A stretch of DNA of 64,000 nucleotides from Sphingomonas sp. PAMC26645 (GTDB taxonomy: Bacteria; Pseudomonadota; Alphaproteobacteria; Sphingomonadales; Sphingomonadaceae), in assembly GCF_004795835.1 (NCBI RefSeq), contig NZ_CP039249.1:3509001-3573000 (forward strand), given 5' to 3'. Positions 62,082-64,000 of the stretch are shown here, piece after piece. Within the stretch, counting starts at the first letter, position 1. Each line of letters begins with the position of its first letter. A program made the position numbers and the translations under genes. A model generated the notes under the pieces. It did not search any database and was not told the DNA's origin. It was given only the letters and a program-made list of their open reading frames with translations.

Positions 62082-63152
62082 ATGAAACAGGCCAGTCCGG
62101 TTCGTGGTGCGACGCTCAACAGCGAGAGCCGGCGGTTCAACTTGCCGCAAACCGAGGCGGATGGCGACTGGCTCGACATGCGCGAGGGGATCGATGGGAT
62201 CGCGCCGAAACTTCGGACGACGGTCACGGTCGAGACGCCGCGGACGATCATCAGCCGTAACGCCTCGCCCGATGTGCCGTTCGACCGCTCGATCAATCCG
62301 TATCGCGGGTGCGAGCACGGCTGCATCTATTGTTTTGCGCGGCCAAGCCATGCGTTCCACGATTTGTCGCCTGGACTGGATTTCGAGAGCAAGCTGTTCG
62401 CGAAACCCTCCGCGGCGGCGCTGCTGCGTGCGGAACTGTTGAAGCCGGGCTATGCCGTCGCGCCGATGGCGTTGGGGACGAATACCGATCCGTACCAGCC
62501 GATCGAGAGCGACTGGCGGATCACGCGCGGCATAATCGAGGTGCTCAGCGAGACGGATCATCCGCTGACGATCACCACCAAGTCGGACCGGGTGGTGCGC
62601 GATCTCGACCTGCTCGCGCCGATGGCGGCGAAGGGGCTGGCGGCGGTGGCGATGTCGATCACCTCGCTCGATCCGAAGGTGGCGTCGACGGTCGAGCCGC
62701 GTGCGCCGCATCCCGAGCGACGGCTGGCGGCGGTACGCAAACTCGCGGATGCGGGGGTGCCGGTATACGTGTCGATCGCGCCGGTCATCCCGGCAATCAC
62801 CGATCACGAGATCGAGCATCTGATTGCGCGGGCGGCGGAGGCTGGGGCGACGCGGGCGTTCTTCATTCCGGTGCGACTGCCGCATGAGGTGGCCCCGCTG
62901 TTCCGGGCTTGGCTCGACGAACATTTCCCGGATCGCGCGGGGAAGGTGATGGCGACGATTGCGTCGCTGCGCGGGGGAAAGGATAACGATCCGAACTTCT
63001 TCACGCGGATGCAGGGGCAAGGGCCTTGGGCGGACTTGCTCGGGACACGGTTCCGGATCGCATGCGCGAAGCATGGGCTGAACCAGGGGCGGGTAGCGTT
63101 GCGGAGTGATCTGTTCCGCGCGCCGCGGGGGCCGCAGGGAGAGCTGTTCTGA
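62082..63152 (+). CDS. PA0069-family radical SAM protein
   Basis: 356 residues. The radical SAM cluster motif is CEHGCIYC with Cys77, Cys81 and Cys84, preceded by the conserved NPYRG. The rest resembles the SplB-like group annotated as PA0069 family; the reaction is unknown. The cluster cysteines are intact. It is 43 bases after the porin gene on the same strand. Confidence 0.92.
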   Translation: MKQASPVRGATLNSESRRFNLPQTEADGDWLDMREGIDGIAPKLRTTVTVETPRTIISRNASPDVPFDRSINPYRGCEHGCIYCFARPSHAFHDLSPGLDFESKLFAKPSAAALLRAELLKPGYAVAPMALGTNTDPYQPIESDWRITRGIIEVLSETDHPLTITTKSDRVVRDLDLLAPMAAKGLAAVAMSITSLDPKVASTVEPRAPHPERRLAAVRKLADAGVPVYVSIAPVIPAITDHEIEHLIARAAEAGATRAFFIPVRLPHEVAPLFRAWLDEHFPDRAGKVMATIASLRGGKDNDPNFFTRMQGQGPWADLLGTRFRIACAKHGLNQGRVALRSDLFRAPRGPQGELF

Positions 63153-63223
63153 CGGGAGCGTGGCGGTTCCAAGCTCGGCTAGAGCCCGTACAACCTACCG
63201 GTTTGAGAGGACTGTCCAACTCG

Positions 63224-63338
63224 TTCCCCCCTCCCTGGAAGGGAGGGGTTGGGGTGGGTCGGCTTCCGCACACCCGAACCCCCGTGGCTCAAGCAGGCCA
63301 ACCCACCCCCGGCCCCTCCCTTCCAGGGAGGGGGGGGA
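63224..63338. repeat. Composite inverted repeat, CCTCCCTGGAAGGGAGG type
   Basis: Outer hairpins CCTCCCTGGAAGGGAGG and CCTCCCTTCCAGGGAGG, inner complementary arms GGGGTGGG and CCCACCCC, spacer about 40 bases. Lies between convergent radical SAM and VOC genes. Confidence 0.88.
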
Positions 63339-63417
63339 AGTCTTGGCGCTCGCCTGGTCGAGTTCTAGTACGCCACGAACCCGGCAGCTCGTCAGACCAA
63401 CTTAGCGCTTATCGTCC

Positions 63418-63777
63418 TCATGCAGCACCCTCGGGTTGCCAGAGTTCGATCGGGTTGCCTTCCGGATCGTGGATGCGGGCGAAACGGCCGAAGCCGGGCA
63501 TGTCCCACTCGGGATTGGTGATCACCGCAATCCCGGCCGCGCGGAGCGTCGCGATCAGGCCGTCGAGGTCGTCGACGCGCAGGTTGAGCATCCAGGGGCG
63601 ATCCGTAGGAAAATAGTCGGCATCGACAGCGAACGGCGCGAAGACGCTGGGTCCGGCCTGCGTTTCCCACGATCCATAGGGCACCGAGCCGACACCGAGA
63701 TGCTCGACATACCAGGCGCGGATAGCCTCCGGGTCCTTTGCCCGGAAGAAGAAGCCGCCGATCCCTGTCACGCCCAT
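63418..63777 (-). CDS. VOC-family (glyoxalase/bleomycin-resistance fold) protein
   Basis: 119 residues, two beta-alpha-beta-beta-beta modules: GIGGFFFRAKDPEAIRAWYV and LNLRVDDLDGLIATLRAAG, ending GRFARIHDPEGNPIELWQP, the classic metal-binding Glu segment. It may be a dioxygenase, isomerase or resistance protein; substrate unknown. The ATG at 63777 has AGGGGGCGG upstream, which favours it over a longer reading. Confidence 0.9.
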   Translation of the reverse strand: MGVTGIGGFFFRAKDPEAIRAWYVEHLGVGSVPYGSWETQAGPSVFAPFAVDADYFPTDRPWMLNLRVDDLDGLIATLRAAGIAVITNPEWDMPGFGRFARIHDPEGNPIELWQPEGAA

Positions 63778-63954
63778 AGCCGCCCCCTGATGTCGCCCCG
63801 CCAAAGCCGAGGCGATGATAGCAGACGGGGCATGGCGACACAGCCGACAGACCGGTCCGTTTCGGTTGCTCCATGGCATCAAGTATCCAAGCTACTCCCG
63901 GCACAGCGCCGGTAAGCAGCCTTGGACGTGACGCCGGTCCCAGCTTGTCAGCGC

Positions 63955-64000
63955 CTAGTAGGCGCGGCCGATCAGGATGCGTTCCACCGCGGGTTCGCCG
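63955..64000 (-). CDS. C-terminal end of an unidentified protein (partial)
   Basis: Reading minus from the right edge, one frame gives GEPAVERILIGRAY and a TAG at 63955-63957. The composition is protein-like, but 14 residues do not allow a family call. Confidence 0.4.
   Translation of the reverse strand, partial: GEPAVERILIGRAY

Overview
The window is chromosomal DNA of an alphaproteobacterium, most likely Sphingomonas in the strict sense. The evidence is a complete PhyR-NepR-EcfG general stress response (GSR) locus with a PhyP-type sensor, an alphaproteobacterial LexA box (GAAC-N7-GAAC) at recA, a DUF1476 F1-ATPase inhibitor, a tatABC-scpAB block beside nagZ, and high-GC, densely overlapping operons. 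I saw no rRNA, tRNA, CRISPR, prophage, insertion sequence or RAYT transposase gene.

Layout. 1-13 kb: a desaturase divergent from a GNAT-fold acyltransferase (possible bacterial ceramide synthase); an M23/erpA/xth/outer-membrane-protein operon; bcp and glnE; then the GSR locus (ecfG, a 45-aa membrane ORF and phyR on minus; nepR and phyP on plus), followed by a probable stress-sigma-dependent small RNA and an entericidin gene. 13-25 kb: tatC-tatB-tatA-scpB-scpA on minus, separated from nagZ-tamB-tamA by a ParD-like/methionine-aminopeptidase pair with its own palindromic operator. 25-36 kb: RNase T2, nadC and nadA, a metallo-beta-lactamase-fold protein, grxD-bolA-DUF1476, a quinone oxidoreductase, and leuC-orf34-leuD. 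36-43 kb: a six-gene, fully overlapping minus-strand operon in which the two CoA-transferase subunits are separated by an acid phosphatase and a DUF5076 gene; then an SMP-30 lactonase and a ThDP enzyme. 43-54 kb: housekeeping genes (alaS, recA, ispE) with intergenic gaps rich in palindromic repeats. 54-64 kb: a TPR protein, ETF-QO, a degenerate uracil-DNA-glycosylase-like protein, a lytic transglycosylase, moaB, small secreted and outer-membrane proteins, a radical SAM protein and a VOC protein.

The most interesting signals are: (1) a two-hairpin, C-rich small RNA candidate driven by a perfect EcfG promoter beside phyP, resembling Caulobacter GsrN; (2) several families of composite inverted repeats sharing one architecture (hairpin, short arm, spacer, complementary arm, hairpin), two copies of which lie in frame inside coding genes (ispE and the signal peptide of an acid phosphatase); (3) the ParD-like/Map pair; (4) further EcfG-type promoters, including one in front of an unannotated 50-aa ORF near nadC; (5) tiny translationally coupled ORFs such as the 34-aa ORF between leuC and leuD. 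Names of families come from motif recognition by eye; no database search was possible.
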